This document shows, in pieces, positions 8,640-18,964 of a DNA stretch of 64,000 nucleotides. The stretch is from positions 1-64,000 of the forward strand of contig NZ_JAMOIL010000019.1 in assembly GCF_023656415.1 (NCBI RefSeq), in the 5' to 3' direction. The stretch is from Nocardioides bruguierae (lineage in GTDB: Bacteria > Actinomycetota > Actinomycetes > Propionibacteriales > Nocardioidaceae). Within the stretch, counting starts at the first letter, position 1. Each line of letters begins with the position of its first letter. The position numbers and the translations under genes are program-made. The notes under the pieces were generated by a model that had not been told where the DNA came from, did no database searches, and saw only the letters and a program-made list of their open reading frames with translations.

Positions 8640-9842
8640 ATGACCCGCCTTCGTCGTGCCCTGGCCGCCGTCACCGCCGTGTCGGTGACCGCTGTCGGTG
8701 GCTTCGCGTTCACCACCCACTCCGCCACCGCTGCCGGCGGCTCCGTCACCTCCGCGCAGGCGGAGGTCGCCGCCGCGGACACCAAGATCTCCGGCTACCT
8801 CGTCGACCCGCAGACCCTCGAGTACCTCGACGACGTCTTCATCGTCGCCAAGCAGGGCGGCGAGATCGTCGCCACCGCGCTGAGCTACGGCGCCGACGGG
8901 TTCGAGCTGTGGGTGCCGGCCGGCGTCACCAAGGTCGAGGTCAAGGACCCCGACTACATCGACGTCACCCGCACCTTCGACACCACGACCGGCAACAAGA
9001 CCGGCGTCACGATCTTCCTCAACCGCGCCCGCTACCTCGCCGGCTACGTCACCGACGACGTCGGCAACCCGCTCCTCGACGCCTCGGTCGTCGCCGTCAC
9101 CGGCGGCCAGACCGTCGCCAGCCAGCTGACCTACACCGACGGCGACGACGTCGACGGGTTCTTCAACCTCGAGGTGCCCGCCGGCCGCTACAAGGTCGTC
9201 GTGGACGCCGGCGACGGCTACTACCCGCGCGTCGACACCGGCGTGCAGGTCACCGAGGCCAGCTCCGGCGTGCCCGGCGACTACACCGTCCACCGCCGCA
9301 GCAGCGTCTCCGGCGTCGTCAGCGACGGCCTCGGCGAGGTCGCCGGCGCGAGCGTCGTCCTCACCGCGCGCGCGGACGACTCGCCCACGCCCGAGGTCAC
9401 CGCCACGAGCAAGCGCAACGGCAGCTGGTCCGCCGACCTCGCCGCCGGCAAGTACACCTGGAAGGTCACCAAGCGCGGCTACCCGGCCGAGCGCGGCACG
9501 CTGGCCGTCGGTGGTCGCCCCGCCACCCAGGACGTGCTGCTCACGACCACCCTGCCGACCCGCACCTCCCTCGAGGGCCCCGGTCGCCTGCGCCCCCGCA
9601 AGCAGATCGAGCTGGACATCGACGTCGCCGCCAAGGGCGCGACCCCGACCGGCAAGGTGCGCGTCGTCGCCCCGGCGCTCGACGTCGACGAGGTCGTGGT
9701 GCTGCGGCGCGGTGCCGCCACCCTGACGCTGCCCAAGCCGCGGGACCTCGACCGCGTCGTGGTGAAGGCCGTCTACGGCGGCAGCACGAAGCCCGGGCTC
9801 GTCCTCCAGGGCTCGAGCGCCCGCCTCGTCCTGACCCGCTGA
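8640..9842 (+). CDS. Secreted protein with carboxypeptidase-regulatory/Ig-like beta domains
   Basis: The specific function is not recognised. The 400-aa product starts with a signal peptide (Arg-rich n-region, Ala/Val core, probable cut after a SATAA-type site near residue 30). It then shows repeated units of the form I/V-S-G-x-V-x-D...G-x-F/W...V-P-A-G-x-Y/T-K-V-x-V, typical of carboxypeptidase-regulatory-like beta sandwiches (about residues 45-115, 120-205 and 215-290). The C-terminal 100 residues look like another Ig-type fold. Such domains usually bind surfaces or polysaccharide, or act as spacers. ATG 8640 was preferred to 8607 because the signal peptide starts there. The gene separates tilS from hpt, so it is probably an insertion into the ancestral order. 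Confidence 0.75.
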   Translation: MTRLRRALAAVTAVSVTAVGGFAFTTHSATAAGGSVTSAQAEVAAADTKISGYLVDPQTLEYLDDVFIVAKQGGEIVATALSYGADGFELWVPAGVTKVEVKDPDYIDVTRTFDTTTGNKTGVTIFLNRARYLAGYVTDDVGNPLLDASVVAVTGGQTVASQLTYTDGDDVDGFFNLEVPAGRYKVVVDAGDGYYPRVDTGVQVTEASSGVPGDYTVHRRSSVSGVVSDGLGEVAGASVVLTARADDSPTPEVTATSKRNGSWSADLAAGKYTWKVTKRGYPAERGTLAVGGRPATQDVLLTTTLPTRTSLEGPGRLRPRKQIELDIDVAAKGATPTGKVRVVAPALDVDEVVVLRRGAATLTLPKPRDLDRVVVKAVYGGSTKPGLVLQGSSARLVLTR

Positions 9843-9900
9843 GTCCGACCCGCCGAGCCCGACCCGCTGAGCCCGACCCGCTGAGCCCGACCCGCTGAGC
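9831..9900. repeat. Five-copy 14-bp tandem repeat over a stop codon
   Basis: Five copies of a CCGACCCGCTGAGC-like 14-mer, the first containing the TGA stop of the secreted-protein gene (9840-9842) and the last three identical. Each copy repeats a TGA or CGA at the same position. Confidence 0.85.
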
Positions 9901-9923
9901 CTGGTCCGTCGGGACCGACCTCC

Positions 9924-9964
9924 GGCCCCGTCCGCCGGCACCTCGCGTGCCGGTGGGCGGGGCC
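9924..9964. terminator. GC-rich hairpin terminator
   Basis: An 18-bp stem (9924-9941 with 9947-9964) with a 5-nt loop and two G-U type positions. It lies between the secreted-protein gene and the hpt promoter. Confidence 0.65.
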
Positions 9965-10001
9965 GAGGCGTCCCCGGTTCTGTGCTCCGACCCGGGGGCC
10001 G

Positions 10002-10007
10002 TAGGCT
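10002..10007 (+). promoter_or_regulatory. -10 hexamer TAGGCT of hpt
   Basis: TAGGCT is 7 nt before the hpt ATG at 10015, with no ribosome binding site between. A leaderless start is likely. Confidence 0.55.
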
Positions 10008-10014
10008 GCCGCCC

Positions 10015-10566
10015 ATGGACTCTGCCCACGTGGAGAACGACCTCGTCAACGTGCTCTTCACCGAGGCCCAGATCCAGCAGCGGCTGGGCGAGCTGGCCGA
10101 CGAGATCGAGCGGGACTACGAGGGCGAGGAGCTGCTCGTCGTCGGCATCCTGCGCGGCGCCGTGATGGTGATGGCCGACCTCGCCCGCTCGTTCGACCGG
10201 CACGTCGAGATGGACTGGATGGCCGTCTCCTCCTACGGCTCGGGCACCCAGTCCAGCGGCGTCGTCCGCATCCTCAAGGACCTCGACACCGACATCTCCG
10301 GGCGCCACGTCGTCATCGTGGACGAGATCATCGACACCGGCCTCACGCTGTCGTGGCTCACCTCGAACCTGTCGAGCCGCAACCCTGCCTCGGTGGAGAT
10401 CTGCACCCTGCTGCGCAAGCCGGAGGCCCTGCAGATGCCCGTCAACGTCAAGTACGTCGGCTGGGACATCCCCAACGAGTTCGTCGTCGGCTACGGCCTG
10501 GACTTCAACGAGAAGTACCGCAACCTGCGCGACATCGGCACCCTGGCGCCGCACGTCTACTCCTGA
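10015..10566 (+). CDS. hpt: Hypoxanthine phosphoribosyltransferase
   Basis: Purine salvage enzyme joining hypoxanthine (or guanine) to PRPP to give IMP/GMP in the cytosol. The 183-aa product carries the PRPP loop VVIVDEIIDTGLTLSWL with the acidic pair at Asp103-Glu104, the upstream ILRGAVMVMADL segment, and the C-terminal VGYGLDFNEKYRNL that closes over the active site. Length and motifs are normal. The start is ATG 10015, set by the TAGGCT promoter; a longer frame to 9982 has no support. Hpt directly before ftsH is conserved in many Actinobacteria. Confidence 0.97.
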   Translation: MDSAHVENDLVNVLFTEAQIQQRLGELADEIERDYEGEELLVVGILRGAVMVMADLARSFDRHVEMDWMAVSSYGSGTQSSGVVRILKDLDTDISGRHVVIVDEIIDTGLTLSWLTSNLSSRNPASVEICTLLRKPEALQMPVNVKYVGWDIPNEFVVGYGLDFNEKYRNLRDIGTLAPHVYS

Positions 10567-10712
10567 CGGACGGCCGGGCAGCCCCCGGCGTACCCACCGC
10601 GGGGTTCCTCCCCCGTCCGGGCGCTCGTCCGCTACCACTCGCCTGAGACACTGGGCCCAGCGTCGGCGTGTACCGTCGTCGATCCGGAACGTCTGCACAA
10701 CGAGAGAAGCAC

Positions 10713-12785
<2,073 letters not shown>

Positions 12786-12816
12786 GCGCGTCGCCCCCAC
12801 GCAGGAGACCCCCCGC

Positions 12817-13434
12817 ATGACGGACCCCGTCACCCTCCCCGAGCGCTCGCGCGCCGACGTCCCCGAGTTCGACCACGCCCGTGCCGAGGCCGCCGTCCGC
12901 GAGCTGCTCGCGGCCATGGGCGAGGACCCCGACCGCGAGGGCCTGCACGAGACCCCCGCGCGCGTCGCCCGGGCCTACGCCGAGCTGACCCAGGGCCTGC
13001 GGCAGGAGCCGGAGGAGGTGCTCACCACCACCTTCGACCTCGGCCACGACGAGATGGTGCTGGTGCGCGACATCGAGCTGTGGTCGATGTGCGAGCACCA
13101 CCTGGTGCCCTTCACCGGCGTCGCGCACGTCGGCTACATCCCGGCGGCCTCCGGCAAGATCACCGGCCTGTCCAAGCTGGCCCGGCTGGTCGACGTCTAC
13201 AGCAAGCGCCCGCAGGTGCAGGAGCGGCTCACCACCCAGGTGGCCGACGCCCTCATGGACATCCTCGAGGCCCGCGGCGCGATCGTGGTGATCGAGGCCG
13301 AGCACCTGTGCATGACGATGCGTGGCGTCCGCAAGGCCGGCGCCCGGACCATCACCTCCGCCGTGCGCGGCATCATGCACAACGCCGCCACCCGCTCCGA
13401 GGCGATGGCGCTGATCCGGGGCGGGACGCGCTGA
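12817..13434 (+). CDS. folE: GTP cyclohydrolase I
   Basis: First enzyme of pterin/folate synthesis: GTP to 7,8-dihydroneopterin triphosphate. The 205-aa protein has the zinc ligands in MCEHHLVPF (Cys92, His95) and HLCMTMRG (Cys165), plus the conserved [21 protein letters not shown] segment in which residues contact substrate. ATG 12817 follows an AGGAGACC ribosome binding site. folP begins 2 nt after the stop. The order folE-folP-folB-folK-DUF3180 is the standard actinobacterial folate operon. Confidence 0.97.
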   Translation: MTDPVTLPERSRADVPEFDHARAEAAVRELLAAMGEDPDREGLHETPARVARAYAELTQGLRQEPEEVLTTTFDLGHDEMVLVRDIELWSMCEHHLVPFTGVAHVGYIPAASGKITGLSKLARLVDVYSKRPQVQERLTTQVADALMDILEARGAIVVIEAEHLCMTMRGVRKAGARTITSAVRGIMHNAATRSEAMALIRGGTR

Positions 13435-13436
13435 GG

Positions 13437-14315
13437 ATGGCTGTCTCGCAGGAGGCCGCGGCGCTGCTGGCGCCGCTGGGCCGCCCGCGCGTCATGGGGG
13501 TCGTCAACGTCACCCCCGACTCCTTCTCCGACGGCGGACGCTTCCTCGACCGCGACGCGGCCGTCGAGCACGGTCTCGCGCTGCTGGCCGAGGGGGCCGA
13601 CGTCCTCGACATCGGCGGGGAGTCCACGCGCCCCGGTGCGACCCGTCCGCTGGTCACCGAGGAGCTGGACCGGGTGGTGCCCGTCATCGAGCGCCTCGCC
13701 GCGGCCGGCGCCGCCGTCTCGGTGGACACCATGCGCGCCGAGGTGGCCCTCGCGGCCGTCCGGGCCGGCGCCGTCGTCGTCAACGACGTCTCCGGCGGCC
13801 TCGCGGACGAGGCGATGGCCGGCGCGGTCGCCGGCACCGACGCGCTCTTCGTGGCCATGCACTGGCGCAGCCACTCCGACGCCATGTACGACCTGGCCTC
13901 CTACGACGGCCCCGGCGGGGTCGTCGGCGCCGTCGTGGGCGAGCTGCGGGCCCGCCTGGACGCCCTCGCCGCGGCCGGCCTCCCACCCGAGCGGGTCGTG
14001 CTCGACCCCGGGCTGGGCTTCGCCAAGCGCGGGGAGCAGAACTGGGAGCTGCTGCGCGGCCTCGACGCCCTCGAGGGGCTCGGTCGTCCGCTGCTGGTGG
14101 GCGCCAGCCGCAAGTCCTTCCTGGGGGCGCTCCTGCCGGGGCCCGACGGCTCCCCGAGGCCGGTCGAGGGACGCGAGCACGCCCACCAGGCCGTCGTCCT
14201 CGACTGCGCGCGCCGAGGCGTGTGGGGGGTCCGGGTGCACGACGTCCGGGCGGCCCGTGACACCCTCGCAGCGGCGACGGCGCTGGGCCTCGCCGTGAGC
14301 GAGGAGGACGCATGA
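13437..14315 (+). CDS. folP: Dihydropteroate synthase
   Basis: Condenses p-aminobenzoate with dihydropterin pyrophosphate; it is the sulfonamide target. The 292-aa protein keeps all signatures: MGVVNVTPDSFSDGG (pyrophosphate site), DIGGESTRPG, VVNDVSGG, LDPGLGFAK and GASRKSFLG (pterin/pAB site). The ATG at 13437 is 2 nt after folE and the gene overlaps folB by 4 nt (ATGA), so translation is coupled. A second, divergent DHPS-like protein lies at 30941; this one is the functional candidate. Confidence 0.96.
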   Translation: MAVSQEAAALLAPLGRPRVMGVVNVTPDSFSDGGRFLDRDAAVEHGLALLAEGADVLDIGGESTRPGATRPLVTEELDRVVPVIERLAAAGAAVSVDTMRAEVALAAVRAGAVVVNDVSGGLADEAMAGAVAGTDALFVAMHWRSHSDAMYDLASYDGPGGVVGAVVGELRARLDALAAAGLPPERVVLDPGLGFAKRGEQNWELLRGLDALEGLGRPLLVGASRKSFLGALLPGPDGSPRPVEGREHAHQAVVLDCARRGVWGVRVHDVRAARDTLAAATALGLAVSEEDA

Positions 14316-14734
14316 GCGGCTCCGCAGGGTCGGCCACGGGGCCGGTGGACGGGCCCGTGACCGGGCTGGACGAGCTGAGCGTCACCGGCATCGAGTGCTT
14401 CGCCCACCACGGCGTCTTCGAGCACGAGAAGCGCACCGGTCAGACGTTCGTCATCGACCTCGTGCTGGGCGTCGACACGCGTCGGGCCGCGGCCTCGGAC
14501 GACTTGCGCGACACGGTTGACTACGGCAGCCTCACGGCGGCCGTGAAGGCGGCCGTCGAGCGCGACCCGGTCGACCTGATCGAGACCCTCGCGACCCGGA
14601 TCGCCGGTACCTGCCTCTTGCAGGACGGTGTTGAATGGGCGAGGGTCACGGTCCACAAGCCGGACGCACCCATCGACGCGACGTTCACCGACGTCACGCT
14701 CACGATCACCCGGACACGCAAGGACCTCACGTGA
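14312..14734 (+). CDS. folB: Dihydroneopterin aldolase
   Basis: Cleaves dihydroneopterin to 6-hydroxymethyl-dihydropterin and glycolaldehyde. The 140-aa protein has about 18 extra Gly/Pro-rich residues before the fold, then IECFAHHGVFEHEK, TVDYGSL, IETLATRIA and the Lys of VTVHKPDAPI that acts in the active site. It overlaps folP by 4 nt and folK by 4 nt (GTGA). Length is slightly over the usual 120 aa because of the N-terminal extension. Confidence 0.95.
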   Translation: MSGSAGSATGPVDGPVTGLDELSVTGIECFAHHGVFEHEKRTGQTFVIDLVLGVDTRRAAASDDLRDTVDYGSLTAAVKAAVERDPVDLIETLATRIAGTCLLQDGVEWARVTVHKPDAPIDATFTDVTLTITRTRKDLT

Positions 14735-15297
14735 CTGAGACCCCGAACCCCCACATCATCGACGCCGACACGCTGACCGGGGAGATGCGCCCCATCCGTC
14801 GCGCCGTGCTGTCGCTGGGGTCCAACCTCGGCGACCGGGTGACCACGCTCCAGGGCGCCGTGAACGCGATCGCCGACACCCCCGACGTGTGGGTCACCTC
14901 CGTGTCCGCCGTCTACGAGACCGCACCGGTGAACTGCCCGCCGGGCTCCGACGACTTCCTCAACATCGTGCTGCTGTGCGACACCACGCTCGCCGCCCAC
15001 CGGCTGCTCGAGCGCTGCCTCACGGTCGAGGACGCCTTCGACCGGGAGCGCGGGGAGGCCAACGCGCCCCGCACCCTCGACGTCGACCTGATCGTGGTGG
15101 GCGACCGTCGCAGCGACGACGAGAACCTGCGCCTGCCGCACCCGCGGGCCAAGGAGCGCGCGTTCGTCCTCAAGCCCTGGTACGACCTCGAGCCCGACGC
15201 GGTCCTCCCCGACGCCGGCCCGGTCGCCGACCTGCTGGCCGACCTCGGCACCGACGGCGTGACGCTGCGCGAGGACATCACGCTCGAGATCGAGTGA
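14731..15297 (+). CDS. folK: 2-amino-4-hydroxy-6-hydroxymethyldihydropteridine diphosphokinase
   Basis: Transfers pyrophosphate from ATP to 6-hydroxymethyl-dihydropterin, making the FolP substrate. In the 188-aa protein the ATP/pterin elements VLSLGSNLGDR, VYETAPV, DDFLNIV and the metal-binding PRTLDVDLIV are present, followed by LPHPRAKERAFVL. GTG 14731 overlaps the folB stop (GTGA); the longer frame upstream is antisense-like sequence inside folB. The N-terminal 25 residues before the fold are an extension common in actinobacterial FolK. Confidence 0.95.
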   Translation: MTETPNPHIIDADTLTGEMRPIRRAVLSLGSNLGDRVTTLQGAVNAIADTPDVWVTSVSAVYETAPVNCPPGSDDFLNIVLLCDTTLAAHRLLERCLTVEDAFDRERGEANAPRTLDVDLIVVGDRRSDDENLRLPHPRAKERAFVLKPWYDLEPDAVLPDAGPVADLLADLGTDGVTLREDITLEIE

Positions 15298-15304
15298 CGC
15301 GGGG

Positions 15305-15817
15305 GTGACCCCGCCGCTCGACCCTCCTCCCGACCCCGACGACGGTCAGGACGAGCCCACCCAGGGCACCATCCAGCCCGCCTCGGCGGGCGCCATGACG
15401 GCGCTCGTCGTGCTCGGCATCGTCATCGGCTGGACCTACCACCGCGTCGCGGTCGCCCTCTTCGGCACCGCGCCCCTGGTGACGTGGGCACCGCCGGCCG
15501 TCCTGGCGCTGGTCGGCGTGAGCCTGCTCGTCACCGCTCGGGCCACTCACCGGCAGGTGCACGTGCGCCGGCAGCGGCTCGAGGCGCACCGTGCCGTCAA
15601 CCGCCTGGCGCTCGGTCGCGCGGCCACCTACGTGGGCGCCCTGGTCGGCGGCGGGTACCTGGGCTACGCGATCAGCTGGCTCGGTGTGCCCTCCGAGGCG
15701 GCCACCCAGCGACTCGTCCTGTCCGGCCTCGCCGCGCTGGCCGCGGTGGTCGTCGTGGCGGGCGGGATCCTGCTGGAACGCGCGTGTCGCGTCCCCGAAG
15801 ACGACTCCGACGCCTAG
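15305..15817 (+). CDS. DUF3180 membrane protein
   Basis: The 170-aa protein has an acidic Pro-rich cytoplasmic N-terminus and four predicted membrane helices (about residues 30-50, 58-78, 105-125 and 135-157). It belongs by sequence and position to DUF3180, which sits directly after folK in many Actinobacteria; its role is unknown. It starts at GTG 15305, 7 nt after folK. The TAG stop (15815-15817) is also the first half of the TAGCCT hexamer of the next gene. Confidence 0.8.
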   Translation: MTPPLDPPPDPDDGQDEPTQGTIQPASAGAMTALVVLGIVIGWTYHRVAVALFGTAPLVTWAPPAVLALVGVSLLVTARATHRQVHVRRQRLEAHRAVNRLALGRAATYVGALVGGGYLGYAISWLGVPSEAATQRLVLSGLAALAAVVVVAGGILLERACRVPEDDSDA

Positions 15818-15820
15818 CCT
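15815..15820 (+). promoter_or_regulatory. -10 hexamer TAGCCT overlapping the DUF3180 stop codon
   Basis: TAGCCT is 6 nt before the ATG at 15827, and its first three bases are the stop codon of the upstream gene. This predicts a leaderless transcript starting right at the gene boundary. Confidence 0.5.
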
Positions 15821-15826
15821 GCGTCC

Positions 15827-16498
15827 ATGAGCACCACTTCTGCCCCCTCCGCCACATCAGTCACAGCTGACCAGGGCGGGGAGGCGCAGGACGCCGGCAC
15901 GCCCGGTCGTTCCTCCTCGCGCCGGCTCCAGCGCTCCACCCGGCTGACCGTCGCCACCGGCCTGGTCGCGCTCTCGGCGCTGCTGGTCGTCGGCGCCGTG
16001 CCCACCGGGTCGTGGCTGCTGGTCAGCGCGGCCGCGGTGGCCTCCGTCGTCCTCGGCCTCGCGGCCAGCCGGATCACCTACGCCGAGCTGCGCGAGTCCC
16101 GCCGCGAGCACCAGCGCGACCGCGCCGAGCAGGCCCAGGCCTACCGTCGGCTCGCCGAGGCCCGGGCCGAGGAGCACGCCGCCCGCGTCGCCACCCTGAA
16201 CGAGCAGATCGCCGAGCGCGAGAAGGCGCTCGAGGAGCTCGGCACCGAGCTGGGCGGCGCCCAGAAGCACGTCGCCGAGGGCGTCCGCGCCCTGGGCGTG
16301 GAGAAGCGCCGCTACGAGGAGCTCCAGCGCCTCCAGCGCCGCACCGAGGTCGGCCGGGACGAGGCGGAGAACCGCGCCGCCGAGGCCATCGTGAGCCTCG
16401 CCGAGCTCGAGGGCGAGGTCGAGACCCTCCGCGCCGAGCTCCAGCAGGTCACCGCCGCGTGGCACCGCGCCGAGGCCGCCTCGCGCCGCCACGCCTGA
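15827..16498 (+). CDS. Membrane protein with long cytoplasmic coiled coil, unknown function
   Basis: Function not recognised. The 223-aa protein has two adjacent hydrophobic helices (about residues 43-60 and 65-82), then a continuous charged heptad-type coiled coil rich in Arg, Glu and Ala from about residue 88 to the C-terminus. The N-terminal 40 residues are Ser/Thr-rich and disordered. The shape, a short hairpin anchor plus a long cytosolic coil, suggests a scaffold or polar/divisome-associated protein, but this is inference. It follows the folate block from its own leaderless promoter. Confidence 0.7.
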   Translation: MSTTSAPSATSVTADQGGEAQDAGTPGRSSSRRLQRSTRLTVATGLVALSALLVVGAVPTGSWLLVSAAAVASVVLGLAASRITYAELRESRREHQRDRAEQAQAYRRLAEARAEEHAARVATLNEQIAEREKALEELGTELGGAQKHVAEGVRALGVEKRRYEELQRLQRRTEVGRDEAENRAAEAIVSLAELEGEVETLRAELQQVTAAWHRAEAASRRHA

Positions 16499-16548
16499 GC
16501 ACCGCCCCCAGGACGCCCGCCGCATCCCTCACTCAGGCGGTGGGCCAG

Positions 16549-16601
16549 CGACGTCGCGCGGCCGGACACCACCCCCTTCCTCGTCCGGCCGGGCGACGTC
16601 G
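16549..16601. repeat. Intergenic inverted repeat (19-bp arms)
   Basis: Arms 16549-16567 and 16583-16601 match at 18 of 19 positions around a 15-nt loop rich in C and T. It lies between two co-directional genes and could be a terminator or a REP-like palindrome. Confidence 0.7.
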
Positions 16602-16684
16602 TCGCGTCCGGACCCGCGCGCACGGGTGTCGGGCACCGGTGCTGGCTCCTGCCGGGTGAGGCCGGTGCGGCATGATGTCGTGCC

Positions 16685-17791
16685 GTGACTGACCCGCTGC
16701 CTGAGATCAAGACCGACCTCGTGAGCCGGTTCGAGGACGACCCCGACGAGCTCGTGGAGCGCACCGAGCTGCCCGTCGGGTGGCACGTCGACAGCCCCGA
16801 CGCCGGCGACCGGTTCCAGGTGGCCCGGTTGACGCACCTGCTGCGGGCCCACGAGCGGCACGGCCGCGGCTGGGCGGGCGCCGGCGTCGACGACGTCCTG
16901 CTGGAGGTCTCCGAGCAGGGCCTGCTGACGCGGGAGAACGTCGTCGTCCGCGACGCCGCCGGCACCATCCAGGCCTGGGGCAGCGTGCACGACCGCGCGG
17001 GCGGGCGGATGCTGTTCGTGCACGTCGTCTCCCGCGAGCTGCACGGCGCCGAGGCCGACGCCTGCTCCGACGCGCTGTTCGAGTGGGCCCGCGGCCAGGC
17101 CCGCGCCATCGGCGCCGCCCGCGGCCTGCCGACCCAGCAGATCGACACCGGCGCCTTCGAGGACGACGAGCGCCAGGCCCGCTGGCTCACCGGCGCCGGC
17201 TTCCGGCACGTCCGCACCTGGTGGCAGATGAGCCGCCCCGGCGAGGAGGGCGACGCCGACCTCGTGCCCGACCCCACCGACTGGGAGCGCAAGGGCATCC
17301 GGTTCCGGCTCGTCGACCGCGAGGGCAGCGACCTGCCGGCCGAGGAGGACCTGCGCGCCGTCCACGACGTGCTCGAGCAGGCGTTCAAGGACCACTTCAA
17401 CTCCTTCGAGGAGACCTTCACCGAGTTCCTGCGCCGCACGCGCGAGGAGCCCGGGCACCGGTGGAGCCACTGGTGGATCGCCGAGATCGTCGACGGCGAG
17501 GGCGACCCCGAGCCCGTCGGTGCGCTGGTGGGCGAGGCCTCGGAGTCCTCCACCGGCCCCGGCTCGTCCTACGTCTCCTACATCGGCGTGCTCGAGGCCG
17601 CCCGCGGCCGCGGCGTCGCCACCGGCCTGCTGCGCACGATCATCGCCGACGCCGCCCGTCGTGGCCGCGGCTCCGTGGGCCTGGAGGTCGACGCGGACTC
17701 CTCCACCGGTGCCCAGCGCCTCTACTCCGGCCTCGGCTGGCGGACCAAGTACGTCACCCAGTCCTGGCACTTCGACGTCCCGGTGGGCTGA
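16685..17791 (+). CDS. Protein with two GNAT acetyltransferase domains
   Basis: The 368-aa protein is a tandem of two GCN5-type N-acetyltransferase folds: an N-terminal half (about residues 25-185) that looks degenerate in its acetyl-CoA loop, and a C-terminal half (about 200-366) with the acetyl-CoA signature SYIGVLEAARGRGVATGLL and the closing SSTGAQRLYSGLGW. The double layout is that of mycothiol synthase MshD and of antibiotic-modifying relatives; the substrate cannot be assigned. GTG 16685 lies 8 nt after a CATGAT hexamer, so it may be leaderless. It is a single gene. Confidence 0.8.
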   Translation: MTDPLPEIKTDLVSRFEDDPDELVERTELPVGWHVDSPDAGDRFQVARLTHLLRAHERHGRGWAGAGVDDVLLEVSEQGLLTRENVVVRDAAGTIQAWGSVHDRAGGRMLFVHVVSRELHGAEADACSDALFEWARGQARAIGAARGLPTQQIDTGAFEDDERQARWLTGAGFRHVRTWWQMSRPGEEGDADLVPDPTDWERKGIRFRLVDREGSDLPAEEDLRAVHDVLEQAFKDHFNSFEETFTEFLRRTREEPGHRWSHWWIAEIVDGEGDPEPVGALVGEASESSTGPGSSYVSYIGVLEAARGRGVATGLLRTIIADAARRGRGSVGLEVDADSSTGAQRLYSGLGWRTKYVTQSWHFDVPVG

Positions 17792-17798
17792 GCCGCCA

Positions 17799-17859
17799 AT
17801 AGTGCGCGACGAAAAGCACCGGAATCGCCGCCGACGAGGTGCCTTTCGTCGCGCACTAT
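17799..17859. repeat. Intergenic inverted repeat (22-bp arms)
   Basis: Arms 17799-17820 and 17838-17859 match at 21 of 22 positions around a 17-nt loop. The arm begins ATAGTGCGCGACGAAA. It starts 7 nt after the GNAT gene stop and is far more AT-containing than its surroundings. It is a terminator or a REP-like element. Confidence 0.75.
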
Positions 17860-17899
17860 GTGTCGAGCGGTGGTGGATGAAGCCTCAACCACCGCGTCC

Positions 17900-17905
17900 T
17901 AGGCT
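17900..17905 (+). promoter_or_regulatory. -10 hexamer TAGGCT of the luciferase-like gene
   Basis: TAGGCT is 6 nt before GTG 17912. A leaderless start is likely. Confidence 0.5.
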
Positions 17906-17911
17906 GGGGGA

Positions 17912-18937
17912 GTGAACCGCCCCCTGAAGCGCCTCGGCTTCCTCACCATCGGTCTCTTCGACCCGGCCTCGCCGCGGGAGGGGCACGAGTCCACGCTGCG
18001 GCTGATCGAGCACGGCGAGCGCCTCGGCCTGGACTCCGCGTGGCTGCGGCACCGGCACCTCCAGCACGGCATCTCCTCGCCGGTCGCGGTGCTGGCGGCG
18101 GCCACCCAGCGCACCTCGCGCATCGACCTCGGGACGGCGGTGACGCCGCTGGGCTGGGAGAACCCGCTGCGCCTGGCCGAGGACTGGGCGACGGTCGACG
18201 TCCTCTCCGGCGGCCGGCTGAACCCGGGAGTCTCCGTGGGCCCGCCGATGCGCTGGGACGACGTGAAGGGCGCGCTCTACCCCGACACCGCCGACGTCGA
18301 GGACCTCACCTACGCCCGCGTCGAGCGGCTGCTGGGGCACCTGCGCGGCGAGCCGGCCAGCCCGTTCGAGGGGACGGTGGGCATCGAGACCTTCTCGCGC
18401 CAGGTGCAGCCGCAGGCGGCCGGCCTGGCCGAGCGGGTCTGGTACGGCGCCGGGTCGCTGCGGTCGGTGGCGTTCGCGGCCGCGCAGGGGCTGAACCTGC
18501 TCACCTCGTCCGTGCTGACGGGGGTGCGGGCCGAGCCGGGGGAGGAGCCCGACTTCGCGACGCTCCAGGCCGAGCAGGTCCGGGCCTTCCGGGCGGCGCA
18601 CCCGGCCGGCGAGGCGGCCCGCGTCTCCCAGGGCCTGGTGGTGATCCCCACCGACTCCGCGAGCCCCGAGCAGGCGCGCCGCTACGCCGAGTACGCCGCG
18701 TCCCGCCTCGAGCGCACCCGCAGCCCGCAGGGGCCGGGCGGCCTGCTGTTCGCCCCCGACCTCGTCGGCCCGAGCGAGGAGCTGGCCGAGCGGCTGGCCG
18801 CGCACGCGGCCTTCGCGGAGGTCGAGGAGGTCGCGTTCGCGCTGCCGTTCACCTTCGGCGAGGCCGACCTCGTCCAGATCCTGACCGACTACGCCACGCG
18901 TCTCGGCCCGTTCCTCGGCTGGTCGCCCGCCCGCTGA
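17912..18937 (+). CDS. Luciferase-like (LLM class) flavin-dependent oxidoreductase
   Basis: A 341-aa TIM-barrel flavoprotein of the bacterial luciferase superfamily. Visible family features are FLTIGLFD near the N-terminus, the LGTAVTPLGWENPLRLAEDWATVD segment around residues 70-95 and the GGRLNPGVSVG loop. It uses FMN or F420; the sequence does not decide which, and the substrate is unknown. It converges with the osmoprotectant ATPase gene, leaving 27 nt between the stops and no clear hairpin. Confidence 0.8.
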   Translation: MNRPLKRLGFLTIGLFDPASPREGHESTLRLIEHGERLGLDSAWLRHRHLQHGISSPVAVLAAATQRTSRIDLGTAVTPLGWENPLRLAEDWATVDVLSGGRLNPGVSVGPPMRWDDVKGALYPDTADVEDLTYARVERLLGHLRGEPASPFEGTVGIETFSRQVQPQAAGLAERVWYGAGSLRSVAFAAAQGLNLLTSSVLTGVRAEPGEEPDFATLQAEQVRAFRAAHPAGEAARVSQGLVVIPTDSASPEQARRYAEYAASRLERTRSPQGPGGLLFAPDLVGPSEELAERLAAHAAFAEVEEVAFALPFTFGEADLVQILTDYATRLGPFLGWSPAR

Positions 18938-18964
18938 CCTCGGCGCAGGGGTCGGGCAGTGGGG

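Noticed and set aside
9831..9900. Possible CRISPR-like repeat
   Set aside because: Units are 14 bp with no spacers; it is a simple tandem repeat.
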